64,000 bases of DNA from Polytrichum commune (Eukaryota; Streptophyta; Polytrichopsida; Polytrichales; Polytrichaceae): the NCBI GenBank assembly GCA_950295325.1, contig OX485806.1:56663169-56727168 (forward strand), read 5' to 3'. A model generated the notes under the pieces. That model was not told where the DNA came from. It did no database searches and saw only the letters and a program-made list of their open reading frames with translations. Positions 11,280-24,200 of the stretch are shown here, in pieces. Numbering within the stretch: the stretch's first letter is position 1; each line of letters begins with the position of its first letter. A program made the position numbers and the translations under genes.

Positions 11280-12405
11280 TTCACAGCAAGAGGAAGAGGA
11301 AGAGGTCGTCTCTCAGGACAATTTGCTGCACCAAGGCCCGCTCCGACTTCGGCTCTAGCTCCGGCTCAATGACAATGGTCAAACCATTTGTCTGTCAATG
11401 ACACCAACGTAACTGCAAGAATAATTACTAGAGATCCACGAGCTCCAAACTGGGAAGATCGACAATGAAACCAAATCACTCATTAGAGCAAAACGGAAGG
11501 CATACATGGAAAGCCTAGAATTACTTGATCCCAGGGAAAGATTTGTAAGTGAATCTCATAAGTGGAATTTAATTCCAGCTCAAGAAGGTTTCATTCTTCA
11601 CAATCAAACTCCAAAGATGTGCAAGGAACGCTGGAATGCATTGCACAATGAATCTAAGCAAATCGCTAATCACCACGGTAGAACCGGGATGGCTCCTTAC
11701 TAGACCTTAACACGAGCAAAAAAAGAAGCTGAAAGGCTACCAAAGACCTTTAACAAGCCATACTATGAGCAAATGGAAGAGTTCCTCCTAAACAAACTAA
11801 GATTTGACATACTCCATATTCGGGGCACTAGTGCACTTAATGACGATGTATATCGACATGGCCTTACAAATTTGCAAAAAGATGAAAATGCATTGGATCT
11901 TAATGACAACCTCCCTGAACCGAAACCAGACACTGTAGAATATATCCAAGATACAGAGCCTATAAACTTGGACGCATATGTGGACTTACCTACATCAACT
12001 TCTCAACAACCTCGACCAACTAGACGTTCACACGTAGATGTTGGAGGTTCACCAAGTTCATCAAAAGCCAATACATGTGTTAAGCAAAAGTGGAAATACA
12101 CATTGAATCCTATCTTGGAGGTTGTTTCAATGGGAAATAAAGTTGTCGTGCAAGCTATTGATAGACAGAGTCAGGTGCATTCACTCGCACATGAAGCAGC
12201 TAAGGAAATTGATAATTGCAGACTGGAATACATGCGCGAAATTGAGTTGCGAAGGTTTGAATAAGAGTTGCTCATTGAAAGGAGAAGGTGGGAATACATG
12301 AAATAACGCGACACGCAAGCATCTGAAGATCACAAAAGCATGGTAGAGGTACTGAGTGAGATTTGTAGCTCACTAATGAATCGAAACAAGGTGCCAGTGG
12401 AGTGA
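11280..12405 (+). pseudogene. Broken trihelix/Myb-like DNA-binding protein
   Basis: Pieces of one protein appear in sequence on the plus strand with interruptions. A Gly/Arg-rich start (about 11,280-11,340) is followed, after a frameshift near 11,465, by a helix-rich block at 11,506-11,700 (SHKWNLIPAQEGF, then PKMCKERWNALHNESKQI), the W...I...C...RW...L pattern of trihelix/Myb-SANT domains. A stop at 11,701 separates this from a continuation at 11,773-12,264, and another stop separates a charged C-terminal part. It could be a host trihelix factor relic or the ORF2 gene of another Harbinger-type element; no transposase was seen beside it. Confidence 0.55.
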
Positions 12406-14390
12406 TATGCACCTGAAACATTCATGTTAGTACGATTTGATATGCAAGACAATATATAGAGATATACTATAGATAATATAGACAATATTAAAAAAGACAC
12501 TATAAATTTTAAAAATAAGACAATAACGATGCATATTATCTTTTAACATTGGACATGTCTACAGTACACCTGAAGCTCTCGACATAATTGAGCACCAGAT
12601 ATCTCTTGATCTCTTGTCAAGGAAAACATTGGTTGTTAAAGGACACAAGAAAGAGTAGAGTGTACCAAACTGGGTCATATTGACAGGCCATTCACAAATG
12701 AAGTCTTCAGAGCAAGATCGACTTACCCGCCATCTAGATCTGGATGTCTACACCTTAGCGGACGACTCTCCATTGGGTTGGTATTTGCACCATTATTTGT
12801 CGCAACAACTTATAGGAAACTGAGCAACAACTATAGCGATCTTCAGGTTTGCCCAAAACTAGAGATCCCAGTACCCTTCTTCACTGGTTCTGCTTGGACC
12901 TATGCAATTTGCAAACTATCGATCTCAAATCGGACAGCTCAAAACAATGATCTTCCTTTAAAACCAATGAAGGATCAATGAACCTCAAACAATGAAGTTC
13001 GGAGGAGCCCTCAGATTTCTAGTCTTTTGAAAAGACTTAGTATCAGCTTGTGAAGTTGCAATCAAGAGGTTATATGAAAGCATTGAGGTTTTTCTTAGCA
13101 CAATCATGGAGTGCCTCTCAACTTGGTGTCTTGGTGTAAGTCTCGGCATGAAACACCAGAAAACCTTCTCATTGTTGATCCTGAATCACAATCGCAAGTG
13201 ATAGTTAAACGTTGAGGTTAATATATGTCAGTTGTCGGTTACCCCAAATTGTTTGAATTCCTGCACATGACCTATCAAACCTCAACGTTACAGAAGTGCC
13301 TCCTATAAAAGTGTACACGAAATTGAATGCACTTATCGTGGACCAAACGAATCGAGATTTCAAAAACTACAGTTAAGCACCAGACTAGGTACTTTACTAA
13401 CAACAATTAGGACCTACCCATAGGTGTGAACCCTCCTTTATTGGCTGTGTCTGTAGGACAGAGACTATGGATCGACTGTTTCAAGAGCCAAAATTTCTAA
13501 CCACTTTGCGTTCACACTTGGACGTTACTTGTTCATGCTATTTTTGGTTCAAATGATTTAATGTGGATGTTAACTATAGTTTTGTATATATATATATATA
13601 TATATATGACCAGTTAATTATAATTATTTTGACATTTGTTAATTAATTTTTTTAATTTTTTGGGTGATAAATGAATAGCTTTAGTCCTTAACCCGCATTT
13701 GAGAAGAAGGTGCACAAAATCCAAGAAAGGTTTGGTTATAGGTATAATGAATAGCCATGGACTGGAATGAGCAAAGTGGACAACTATAATTGTAGTCTTT
13801 CATAATAAAGGATAGGGCCTCACGGTTCTACCGTTTTTTTGTTATGCTCCAAGTCAATTTAGACAAATTAACCACAATCCTATAAGGGGTCATTTAGGGT
13901 CTAAAATGGATGAAAGTTGGTTGTGTTTTTTATGATTACTGATTGCAAATCTTTTTTATGTGAATTATATAATGAACTCATGATTTTAATAGTGGTTACC
14001 AGTTCATTGCTTGATCATTATGAAATTAATTTTACACCAACATATCATTACAACCTAATCTCGTTAATATGACAATCATTATTACGACACCCTCCATATT
14101 ACGCAACGCATTTTTGCGAGACCAAACTTTTTAATTCAAACCTCTTTCTTTTATATGACTACAATACTTGATAATGCGGCAATTTGAGTCTCCATTTTGT
14201 CATATTAAAGAGGTAGTTAATGCTAAAATTTCTTTCATCTATATTATGTACATCTAAGATACATTCATTTTTATTTGGGACCTACTTGGGAACTTCGCTT
14301 ATCATTGGGAACTTAATGATAATTAGGGTTACCAGTGTAGAATGGACATGATTAGGGTTAGAGTAGCCTCCTATCTAGTATGTTGCCTTG
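12406..14390. other. No recognised gene
   Basis: Decayed AT-rich sequence. Short frames near 12.7-13.2 kb are interrupted and match nothing I know. Contains the TA microsatellite at 13,585. Confidence 0.5.
13585..13607. repeat. (TA)n microsatellite
   Basis: An uninterrupted run of about 11 TA units within non-coding DNA. Confidence 0.9.
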
Positions 14391-16367
14391 TGTGGCCAAG
14401 AATCCTCCCCACCCTTGAATGCATCCTAGTCCGGGTGGGGAATCCTCTTTGCATTACCACTAGTCAATCATTCACCACGTGTAATTTTAATTGAATCAAT
14501 TGGGCGGGGTGTGCATAACACCATTGTATTAAAAACATTCAAGCATTCACAAACACTTGAGTCACATACAGTGTTACCAAGCACTACACCTAGCCATATC
14601 ACACTCGTTTCTAAGTCTAAATAAATAACCTATTTCTATGCCTCAAGCCATGGCACCAATTCCTCACTCATGCTTCTTAATTCCATGGCTAACAATCCAC
14701 CCTAGTTTCTAGCCTCTTCACCTCTTTCACTCTTGCTCGTCCTTACTTCAACTTCCCCTCATGGTTGTTGGGGGATGGCGAGCTGGGTGAGTTGGGTGGG
14801 TTCCTGGTGTGCGTTGACAACTGTTGCCGGCTCCCTTCTCGTGCCGATGTTAGACCCGAGAGCGATCGTTCCCCGTACCCCAGGTTGTTGATGCCTAGCC
14901 CCTTGGGGTGACCACTGAATTGTGCAAGCAGTTCATTGATCATCCCATCTCTCTTTCCCCTCACTCTCTCAACTCTTGCCTTGCACATTGGAAAGGGGTA
15001 GGCAGGTAGGCAGGCAACCTCCAAAAGCAATGCAACGTTAGATCTTAATCAAGAGAGAATCATCATCACGGGAGGATCCATCTCACAGTCTCCACACCAC
15101 ATCAACGGGGGCTTACATGGCCATCACAATAATACATTTGTCCAATGCTCAACCCCGCAGCCTAATAATTCCCCCCTCCCTCGGGGCCCCCGGAAATTTT
15201 CCACTCACAAAACCGCACCAATCCTGCAAGCAACCGCCTAAGCAACCCCATAGGCGTGGCAGCATGAACGCCTTAACATAACTTACTTACTTATGTAATC
15301 TTGATAATCCTTCCGGATTTTCCTTTTACCTACCCTTGACCACATCCCCCGAACTATTCTTCCCAAATCCGTTAACCGCAGACAAATAAACAAATCTGCT
15401 TCACACACAACTTGTTGCTTCGCCTCATGTTGTTCCTCCTCACCATGTTGCACAACTTCCCAGTGCCACGAGCTTCATCACACTGAATGACTTCTTGTTC
15501 CAAGCAGAAGGTACAAAGGTTGCATCACTCAAACAGAAAATGAACAGGATAAGATACCGCAAACATGACCTCTTCCGGGGCCGTGATCACGAAGGTCCGT
15601 AGAAGAAGCTTGCTACCTGCTGCTTCAACCTTCCTTCACTTTATTGTATTTATACCTAGTTCATGTCTGCATTAGCTCCAACTGAAACGGCAACCCCCCC
15701 TTGCCTTGCTGCATGCATGCCGTGCAATTCCACTAATGGCTCTTCCAATGTGGCCTAAACCCAACCGATCCCACTGCATGAGTCCCAAGGTCGCATTGTG
15801 ATGTGCCTTAAAAAATAAAAAAATAAAAAACCTGATGCCTGTCAAGGCCCCATGTCTCTCTCTGTGATGGTTGTTACTACTAGATAGCGATTGGATCATC
15901 ATGATTTTTCCTTCTCATTCAAAAGCCTTTGAATGTGAACTGGCAAGCCTCAAGAGCTTGACCCTAAAAGTTTTGTGGACAATTAGGGTGCAAAACTGCT
16001 TGGATCCAATCTTAACACGGTAGCACTCCCAATCTTCAGGAGGACACATGCTGATTACATAAGCCTGTACATTGCATACATTCTATCTATGCACCAACTC
16101 GGTCCCCATAAGCCCAATCTTCTTCACTTCAAGAATCTTCCCAAATCCTTGGAGGTCTTCACAATCTTTAGAAGGATGCCAAACTCAAAATTAATCAAGC
16201 TTGCACCCGTTACATCTCCCAATTTTGAACTCACTCCACGTCCTTATTCAGCAATCTCCAAAGGAGATATCATCACCTTAACAATTTCAAAAAAATAGTC
16301 ACTACTACTGACTTTTGAGGGTACCCAAGAGATTCTTAGCCTTGTGACCCGATAAACTCAACGAACG
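14391..16367 (+). mobile_element. LTR-like element interrupted by the CACTA, 5' part
   Basis: Begins TGTGGCCAAGAATCC, then CCCACCCTT and TAGTCCGGGTGGGG, the conserved 5' hairpin of this family. The preceding bases CCTTG (14,386-14,390) nearly match TCTTG after 59,264, where the family 3' end GGGCTCACA lies. The two parts therefore read as one element into which the CACTA (16,368-58,065) inserted. The combined length, about 3.2 kb, is longer than its relatives, so further insertions may be present. No believable gene. Confidence 0.6.
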
Positions 16368-17140
16368 CACTAGTAGAAATCTTGTCCATTATGACCATGG
16401 AATCAATGACTGCATGTCCTCAAGTACTCATTCAATGACTCAATCGCGCGCCACATTCAGTTTCGCTGACGTGTACAAACGCAAAGTCATTGTTCAGTCA
16501 CGGTGGTTTATCCTGGATGAAATGTGTTCAACGGAACCCCAAACATTCGTGAATCTGTGAGTTGTACCTTCCAATTCATCCACAACATGGGGATGCGCGA
16601 AGACAATTCCTATGTGACAAATCTGTAGTCATTTGCATGTTGGCCCTGAGTGGGGCATACTATGTCATGACTCTATAATATCTTGTAACCAACACTAGGC
16701 CCACGTGTACATTGAGGGACGTGTCACACTGAAATTGATGAAGGGTTTAGGACCATCATCGTGGTAATGACGAGTCGCCGTAATGACTTAAAACACAACC
16801 GATAATGACTAGACATTTTCCAGACAATGAGGTGGCATGCCACTTCATTAATGATGTCAACAATTAACATGTACTAGTTGACATGGTAGACATTCATAGA
16901 CAAAGCGCTTGAATACATGTCATCACTACTGTTGTGGATAATCAATTTTAGTGGCTTTCAATGTAGCCATCTTCGCACTTCAAGGGCCATGTCACGTACA
17001 CAATGTCGTCCATCAACAAGTCATATTGGACTCATACTCTAGTCATATTATAATTTCCCATACTTGAATGTATTTCCCGATAAAATCAATGTTTAGCATG
17101 TTTCCACCTACACTCATCTTTACCATGTATCCATGTACAA
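16368..17140. repeat. CACTA left terminal and subterminal region
   Basis: Non-coding end region with repeated short words (CAATGACT, AGTCATT, GACGTGTAC/CACGTGTAC) in both orientations. In En/Spm elements such subterminal repeats are transposase binding sites. The matching region at the other end is about 57,300-58,065. Confidence 0.6.
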
Positions 17141-17249
17141 ATGAGTGCAGAAAAAATCCCCCCTCCATTACCTGCAACCGCCCCCACTCTCCAAGATAAC
17201 ATTTTTTCTCAACTCAACCATAAATGTCTTCATATGTTCTCACACACAC

Positions 17250-17893
17250 CTAAAATCTTGCCACTGCCAACAAATTATCCGAATTTGAAAGTTCTATGGC
17301 TCCAACTAGTGAGACTGTGGTGGGCGATGGATTCAAACGCTCTGCTGTGTCCATTCCATCTGCTTGTGTGCCTGTACTAATGAATACATCCGTGGTGCAT
17401 TGTTCATGTCTTCTTGCGCGTGCCTCCTTTGCTAACACAACTCTCCACCCCGGTCTGCCCATTTCCTCTGACCAAAATACTTGTGTTGTTTGGCTGGGAA
17501 AAATAAACGGCTCGGACATCTTCGGCACTTTGTGGCGGAAATTAACGACCATGAATCCGGCATCATCTCTTACATAAGTAGGATTACCCCGATTGTCGCA
17601 TTGTTTCATCCACTTGCACCTAAAAAATATAACATGGGTTTGAAGATGGCCATAGTTCAATTTGAGGATATCCTTTAAAACTCCCACATAGTTCAATGTT
17701 GTTGATGCCGACTCCATCGAGGATATGTAAAACACGGAGGCCACACCGTTGTCATAAGTTTGTAGCGTGGCGGATTGCGGGTCCTCTACCCGAAAGTGGT
17801 TTCCATAGGCCTTCATCCTCGTGTACCGCGTGGCTAGTTGTGATGGTCTACTACACAACAACACTCGGTCCATGTCATCCGCGTTGTTGGGGT
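17250..17893 (-). pseudogene. TNP2 transposase C-terminal exon (DUF4216-like)
   Basis: The leftward frame contains YVGVLKDILKLNYGHLQTHV, IFFRCKWM, MSEPFIFPSQTTQVFW and GRPGWRVVLAKEAR, the pattern of the DUF4216 region that closes many TNP2 proteins. It is open from the insertion point of the LTR-like element at 17,894 to the stop at 17,250. Across that insertion the frame continues into 19,376 and beyond (FEKWIKDAVHRHPVDP before the site, NNADDMDRVLLCSRPSQ after it), so the exon was split by the insertion. It is the 3' end of the TNP2 gene whose 5' part lies at 41.7-44.4 kb. Confidence 0.85.
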
Positions 17894-19375
17894 TGTGAGC
17901 CCTAAACCCTCACCCTTAAGCGTCCTAGTCCAGATGAGGGTATGTGGCTTACATCCACCACTCAGCACCTTCTACCCCACTAATATGATTCGTACCCTCC
18001 TAACAAATGAATATTAACACAATAATTTATTCATGGATGAAGGTACAAGCATTTAGCAATGCTTATTTTTCTTTGGTCCTCCCTTCACTGTTTCTCAACA
18101 TTAAAAACTCAAAACCCAATTCCACACTATCAATCCTAGGGTGTAAGCATCACATTTTGAAGCTCATTACCCCGCTAACCCCACACTTCCCTAGCCTAAC
18201 CCTTGTTTCTACTTAATTAGTGAGTTCAACCTTTGGGGGAACCCCCTCAGAGTCGGCCGAGCCCCCGTAAAAACCTTCAGTCCCAGTCCCCCAGCCCCAG
18301 ATCTACGTTGTTCCTAGCGGTTGACGCCCGTCATGCATCCTCTTTGGGTTTCTTTCTACACCTCCCCTCCAGGGGCTTCCCTCGGCCTAAGCCCTTAGCT
18401 ACGGTTACCTTACCCCCTTCCTGCAGCTCGAAGTTCATCCCGTCTTCACTGGATGTTGAGCCCATTGCCTAAGTTGATTCCCCTACATCTGCCACACTTT
18501 GGTATTTCCCCATCCCGTCGATTGACTACAACCCAGTTCAACCACAATTCGTAGCAATCTGTCCGAGGATGTTGCTCGTCGAATCCCCGTACTCAGCCAT
18601 CAATCCGAACCGCAGGGACCGGGCAACCATAATTTGAAGTCGCTGCACCCCCTGGCTTAATCGAGCTGCATGCAGAAATTCTTACCGAAAAAAAAAACAA
18701 CCAGTGCAATGTGGCTCGTTGAATGCGGTGCCACCCACATTGCACTTCAGAAATTGATTAACCCAATGTCGTGGCTGCTTTGAGCGTGGTTCGGCACCCT
18801 GCCTCTTCCCTGGTCCTAGATCCTTCATTTTCTACTCCAATTCCTTGCCGTCCTCTTGCTGAACTGCTCTTCGTACCAGGTGCGCAAGCAGCACCTCCTT
18901 CGCATCCAACCATGTCCCCCGAGCGTGATCAGCTTCAGTCCATTTCTTCCTCGGAGATCTCTCTGGCCGCATTCCCTCGATTGCCCCTTGCTTCCCCTGG
19001 CCATAGCCGCCCCCAGACGCATTGAGAGAGAGCCAACCGAAAACAGACCAGGGGCTTCTCTTCGGTCCCGGCCCGAAAATTGTTAGGGGTGAGGTGCACC
19101 CCCCCTTAATCAAACAGTTGCTAAGCCTAACTCAATTGGGTTGAACCCCGCCCCTATTAACCAACTTCCTACCTACCACTACGGCTTGGCATTTCCTTAC
19201 TATTGCCTTACTAAAGTCAACCAATAACCCCCACCATTATACTTAATGGTCTAAAAACCACACACACATGCTTCTACTTTTTTTATGTTTTTAATATTAT
19301 CAACGCAAAGTCAAAACTCAAGTCTTAATGAACTTTCAGGTTAAATAACCTGAGTGAACCTGTATTGGGCTCACA
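17894..19375 (+). mobile_element. LTR-like insertion (solo-LTR type) in the TNP2 exon
   Basis: Starts TGTGAGCCCTAAACCC and ends GTATTGGGCTCACA, with TG...CA termini. It is flanked by a perfect 5-bp direct repeat, GGGGT, at 17,889-17,893 and 19,376-19,380. The start carries the family motif CACCCTTAAG followed by TAGTCCAGATGAGGG. It is 1,482 bp long with no coding capacity. TG...CA ends with a 5-bp duplication fit a solo LTR or a terminal-repeat retrotransposon in miniature. Removing it restores the TNP2 reading frame. Confidence 0.85.
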
Positions 19376-19960
19376 GGGGTCCATGGGGTCCACGGGGTGC
19401 CTGTGCACTGCATCTTTGATCCATTTCTCGAAAAGAGGGATGTCGGGGTTTGTTCCCTTTTCGTCTTCCCATTGCCTACACATGCCCACCTACCACAATC
19501 AATGCATGTATTCCAAATTTCAATAGACAATCTTGCATTGTTTCCATTTACTAGTCAGCAGACGATGGTGAATGGATGAACTACTGGCCAATCGATAATT
19601 GCGTTGTTTGTTTATGACAGTGTGTTCAGGGGCAGAGGTCCACAATGACTGCTGTTATTTCTGTCATTGTGTACTACTTGTATGTAACACACAGTCGTTC
19701 CCTGGTTTTGTATAGCTGAAAAATGACTCACCTATGCCAAGGTTCCATGAGAGACAAATTCGACAGTGCATATTGGTGGGCAAGATCTCTCAGTGCTGGT
19801 GACATCAAGTACTTCGCTCCCGCCCCTTCCACCACCTCCTCTGCATCTCCACACTCTTCATCCACGTCCCAAACCCGGCGGTCAACAACCTTAAATCTTT
19901 GTAAATACTCTGTTATGAATCCGAGGCATTCATCCCTCACATATCCCTCCGCCATGCACG
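19376..19960 (-). pseudogene. TNP2 transposase, exons between the two insertions
   Basis: Leftward from the MULE junction, 19,955-19,728 encodes MAEGYVRDECLGFITEYLQR, then ALRDLAHQYALSNLSLMEPW, the region that follows the DUF4218 block in TNP2 proteins. An intron probably follows, and coding resumes near 19,440 (PDIPLFEKWIKDAVHRHPVDP) up to the LTR-like insertion. Its first codons join in frame with those at 41,743 if the MULE and one copy of its 12-bp direct repeat are removed. Confidence 0.8.
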
Positions 19961-19993
19961 GATGACACAGCTATGTCAGCGTAGAGGAGAGCG
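19961..19993 (+). repeat. MULE left terminal inverted repeat
   Basis: Begins GATGACACAGCTATG, with GTCAGCGTAGAGGAGAGCG following. The inverse partner is at 41,707-41,739. Just inside, the motif GAGCGAAGAGCGGAGAGCGG is itself a short repeat. Confidence 0.65.
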
Positions 19994-21255
19994 AAGAGCG
20001 AAGAGCGGAGAGCGGAGAGGAAGAAAAAATAGCAAACTTGTCAGACTAAATATAGAAATTTTAAAAATAGCAACGAATATACTTGGAATATTCTAGAATA
20101 TCCCAAAAATAGCAAAATGTAAGACCTATTTATGTGGAATGGATAGTTCCAAAAATAAATGAAAATGATCTGAATTTGAAATGGACTTGTTAAATTTAGA
20201 AGACGGGAGGTGCAAAAATGATATAAAAATTATGATAAAATAGATAAGTATATGATTTAAACCAATGGTGATTCCAAAAAAGAATAATTGAAAATGATTT
20301 TATCGAGTTTGGTATAATTGAAGAATGAGTCAATGAAAATACAAATGGCGACCAACTTGCTTCGTTTTTATTCCATCACTTTTATGTTTGTCCTATAAGT
20401 GAGTCAATTGTAGAGCTTGGACTCCCACAATTATTGTTTGTGGTGGAAGAGATTATCTACAAATGAATATATATAAGGACATAAGTTAGACTCGTATCCA
20501 ATACGGATGTAGAATGTTTAGGGATACAATGGGAGAGGAGAGAGACATGTTCGCTGGCCTAGGATGGGAGAAGGAGATTAGGAGTCTAGGAGATCCCCAT
20601 GTTCCTTTTAATCCATCGCCGGAACATGACAAAGGTGCTGGAAAGCAATGTAGTGATGACTACGAACTCACTCCATTTTCGCAGTCCACATAAGCCTGGA
20701 GGTGGAGGATGCAGGAGGAGCAGAAACAATATGCAAAGAAAAATAAAACGCGAGCGGATGTGTAGGAGAAAGACGCTGATGTGAATGAAGACGCTGATTT
20801 GAATGAAGAAAAGAAGACCAATAGGGAGGATGAGGTGAAGGTAGTAGGCGAATCTTTAAGGTCTTTGTCGTTTCGCAAGAGGATGAGAGGATTGTCGCCG
20901 CATCGTCGTCCACTAAAGGATCGAATGAGGGATAAAACGGTGTCATACATTAATTTGCTTCGACCGGGTCCACCTCCATCAAGAAGGGACGATGAACCAT
21001 CTAGAAGGTTGGCGAAACAGAAGTAGATTTGATAGACATAGGTAGCACTTTCAAATTGAACATGAAATGTTCAACCGGAAGATAGAGACATGGCACATTT
21101 AAATATTGTAATACAAAATTTTGAAGAGAATAAAAATAATCCATGAGATTATATTTATTATAGCAATCAATTATGAGTTCACATTCGGTCCAGAACTGAC
21201 CACATCCATTAGGACAAAATGTAGTGCTAGGATGAGAGTAATTCTAGGAAGTAGA
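19994..21255. other. MULE subterminal region, no recognised gene
   Basis: A purine-rich left segment, then AT-rich DNA. A plus-strand ORF at 20,781-21,026 is charged (Glu/Asp/Arg/Lys) and matches no known family. Confidence 0.45.
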
Positions 21256-24200
21256 CTATGTCAAGAGGCCCCCTTTGATGATGAGTTTGACCTCATTGAA
21301 GCTAAAGGTAGGGGCGTGAATGAACAAGTCAACTTCGGGGTCTACATTAGAGACCTTGACAAATATGAAGTAGAGGTGCTTACAATGCAGGAACGAATTT
21401 CGTTTACGGCCAAACTTTGATATCATATCCTTGAAGGCCGGGCAATTACACTCCGGCAGGGAACTGATTGTGAGTTGGTAAATTGATTGAATAGGTGCGG
21501 GTTTGGACTGCAACATGATAACGCAACCAAATCCAAGGCGTGGAATCATGGTCACCTTCAAAATGGTCCCATCCATAGCTCGTGTAGATGCGACCATCTG
21601 CATTTGTTTTGTTGATGGTGCGGTTGCAAACCGTCTTGTAGTTTTGGACTGTCTGGAAGAAGGATACGAGTCTGGGTTGGCAGGAACGTCCACTTCAGAG
21701 AGGTCGAGTGGAGGAGCCGATGTGTTGAAGAGGCAAGTGGGCGTGATGCGCTCTTTTTGAGGGAGCTGAAAGTCGGCGTTCTCAAGCTTAAGGATCTCTG
21801 GACAAGTGAGGTTGGTACCAATTTTGACATGCCACACGGGCGGGATTGGAGGTCGTTCTTGGTCTGCAGAGAATTTGTCGACTCACTTGCGACGGGATCC
21901 TTTGACACAACGTTCAATGTCGTCTGGGCAAAAAAAAACTTCTCGACCTCAGGTGTTGTGAATTTGTAATAGTTCCAAACTCCAATGTATGCCGGTGCAG
22001 GGGTGCTCTTGGAGTTGGAGACGATTTTGGCAGTGCATTTCTTCTTTGTGACAGCATGCATGGCCCAACATGCTTTGGAGGAATTGTAAGGAACTCGAGC
22101 AATATGCCAGAGCTTCTCGTCCACATTGGATTCTTGTACGGCAGTGACACGACGGAAATCCAATCCAGTAGGAGGGGGTAGTGGAACTGTAGTAAGTTTT
22201 CTGCTAGGGCTTAAAAACAACAAACCCAGGGAACAAGGTCTCCAAGAAGACTGAGCTAGTGTCTATAAGGGTTAATGTCACATTGGATTAAGGTTCACAA
22301 TAACATTATAGGGTAATTCTCATTCTTGACTCTCTTCCATCTTAAATTATCCCATCCTTTCTCTTCTTTATTAGTTCATATGTGATGGTTCGGTAGCGAA
22401 TGTTGTCTGTCCTATCTTTCAGGTAGGTACTATCACTCTAAGGTTCGACCTATTTCCGTCGTGAATTTGGACTATAGTCTCATAAATTTCGTAACCTCGG
22501 ACAATTGTCTTTGAGTATCCGGTCCATAGTCATCCAATGGATTTTCATCCTATTGGGGTTAGTATCATTTGATTTCCCTAAAACAACATCACAAGATCTT
22601 CAATTCAAACTCAAATTATCTCATTCAATACAATGGATTAGTTGATTATTTTATTCGCATTAATCTTTATTTGATAACTTATCTCAATCATGAACCATCA
22701 TCCATGCCATTTCGGTCTACAATCTCTGCACATTCCAAGATAGAATAACAACACGGGACTATATTCCATATTAATTCTTAAGCCTTAGGTGTCTGAGTGT
22801 TATTCCAGCCAATCAATTATGTAATTTCAATCGTTTCTACTTCAATTCATTATCTCGACATTGCAATGTAATCTCGCACGCTCGGCAATGATGCCCAGTG
22901 CATCTCTCAGCCTGCATTTCCATTTCATCAGGGACTAGCCTATCTGTATTCCCATCATTAAACAACACTCCTCTAATCCCTAACAACTCCCATCATCATC
23001 TCTCTCTCTTCCCTTACATGCTGCTCATTCTCCCCTGCGACTGTAGTCTTTCTCGGCTCCTTGTAGTAACGCTACGCCTCAACCCTCTGACCTATCTCTC
23101 TGGTCTCTCTCTTATCTTTGCCTATGATCGGATGTTCTTATCCTTACCGGCTCTCTGTAACTCCAATTAGGTAATTCCTCCCACATTACACTCCAATATT
23201 ATCTCTCTGATAAAGCTCCGATAGACCATAGTCCGTTTATCGCTGCCTCGTTTTGCTTCTCTCTCTATTACAATTTGCTCAATATTGAGGTTCACGGCTT
23301 GACTGACGCTCAAGGATATGTCGTACATAAGCCTCTGTAATTTCACTCTTCGGATGCCTCTCAACAAATTGATCTGCCCGGACCTTCAGGCAACTTCTTC
23401 GGTCTCTTTCTCAATTTTCTCTCATACAGTTTATCTCAAGGCTTTCTTCATTTTTTATTATTACATTTCCAATCTCTCCAGTCGGTATCTCTATTTTTTG
23501 ATGCACATTCACTCACTCTCTTCGCCACATTATTTCTTCCTTCGAAATGCTTTCGATCTTATCGGTTCTGTTAGGCGGTTTGTTTCACAGACAATCACAT
23601 TCTTACATTCTCTATCTCATTGCAACCTAAACTTCTCACTTACATTCTTACTCACTCCAATCACTCCTTGCACATCCTGACATTGCTTTCATACACTTGC
23701 ATACTCCGCAAAAACACTTAATTACTTTCAAATTGATTACAATATCAAAACTTCACTCTATCACAGAGTTGAAGTTAAGTTTTTCACTCGGCATTTGGCC
23801 GACCCTACTCATTCTTCGCTTATCAGCGACTACTCTAGACTATAGCCTGAATACACTTTTTGATTATGGCCTGTCTTCTCTCTTGGCCGATAGTCTCTTA
23901 TCGTCTCCCTCTCTCAGGCGGTTACAACTATTTCCTGAGGTCCTTTGGTTTCTAAAACCACTGTAAAAATCCTTTCATCTGACTATAGTCCGATTTTTCC
24001 ATCCCTTTGTCCAAAAACTTGGCTAAAAAATGCCTCTATTTAGACTATAGCCCAAAAATCTGCTCTACAGGAACCTCGAGCACTGTCGGGGAGGACTCCT
24101 CGATGATGGTAGGCAAAGGTGAAGCGTGAGATCTTGTGGTTCTTTGAGCGACACGAGGGCAAGAGAAGTTGAGGGTGTCAGGGCGGTGGGTTTCATCGTC

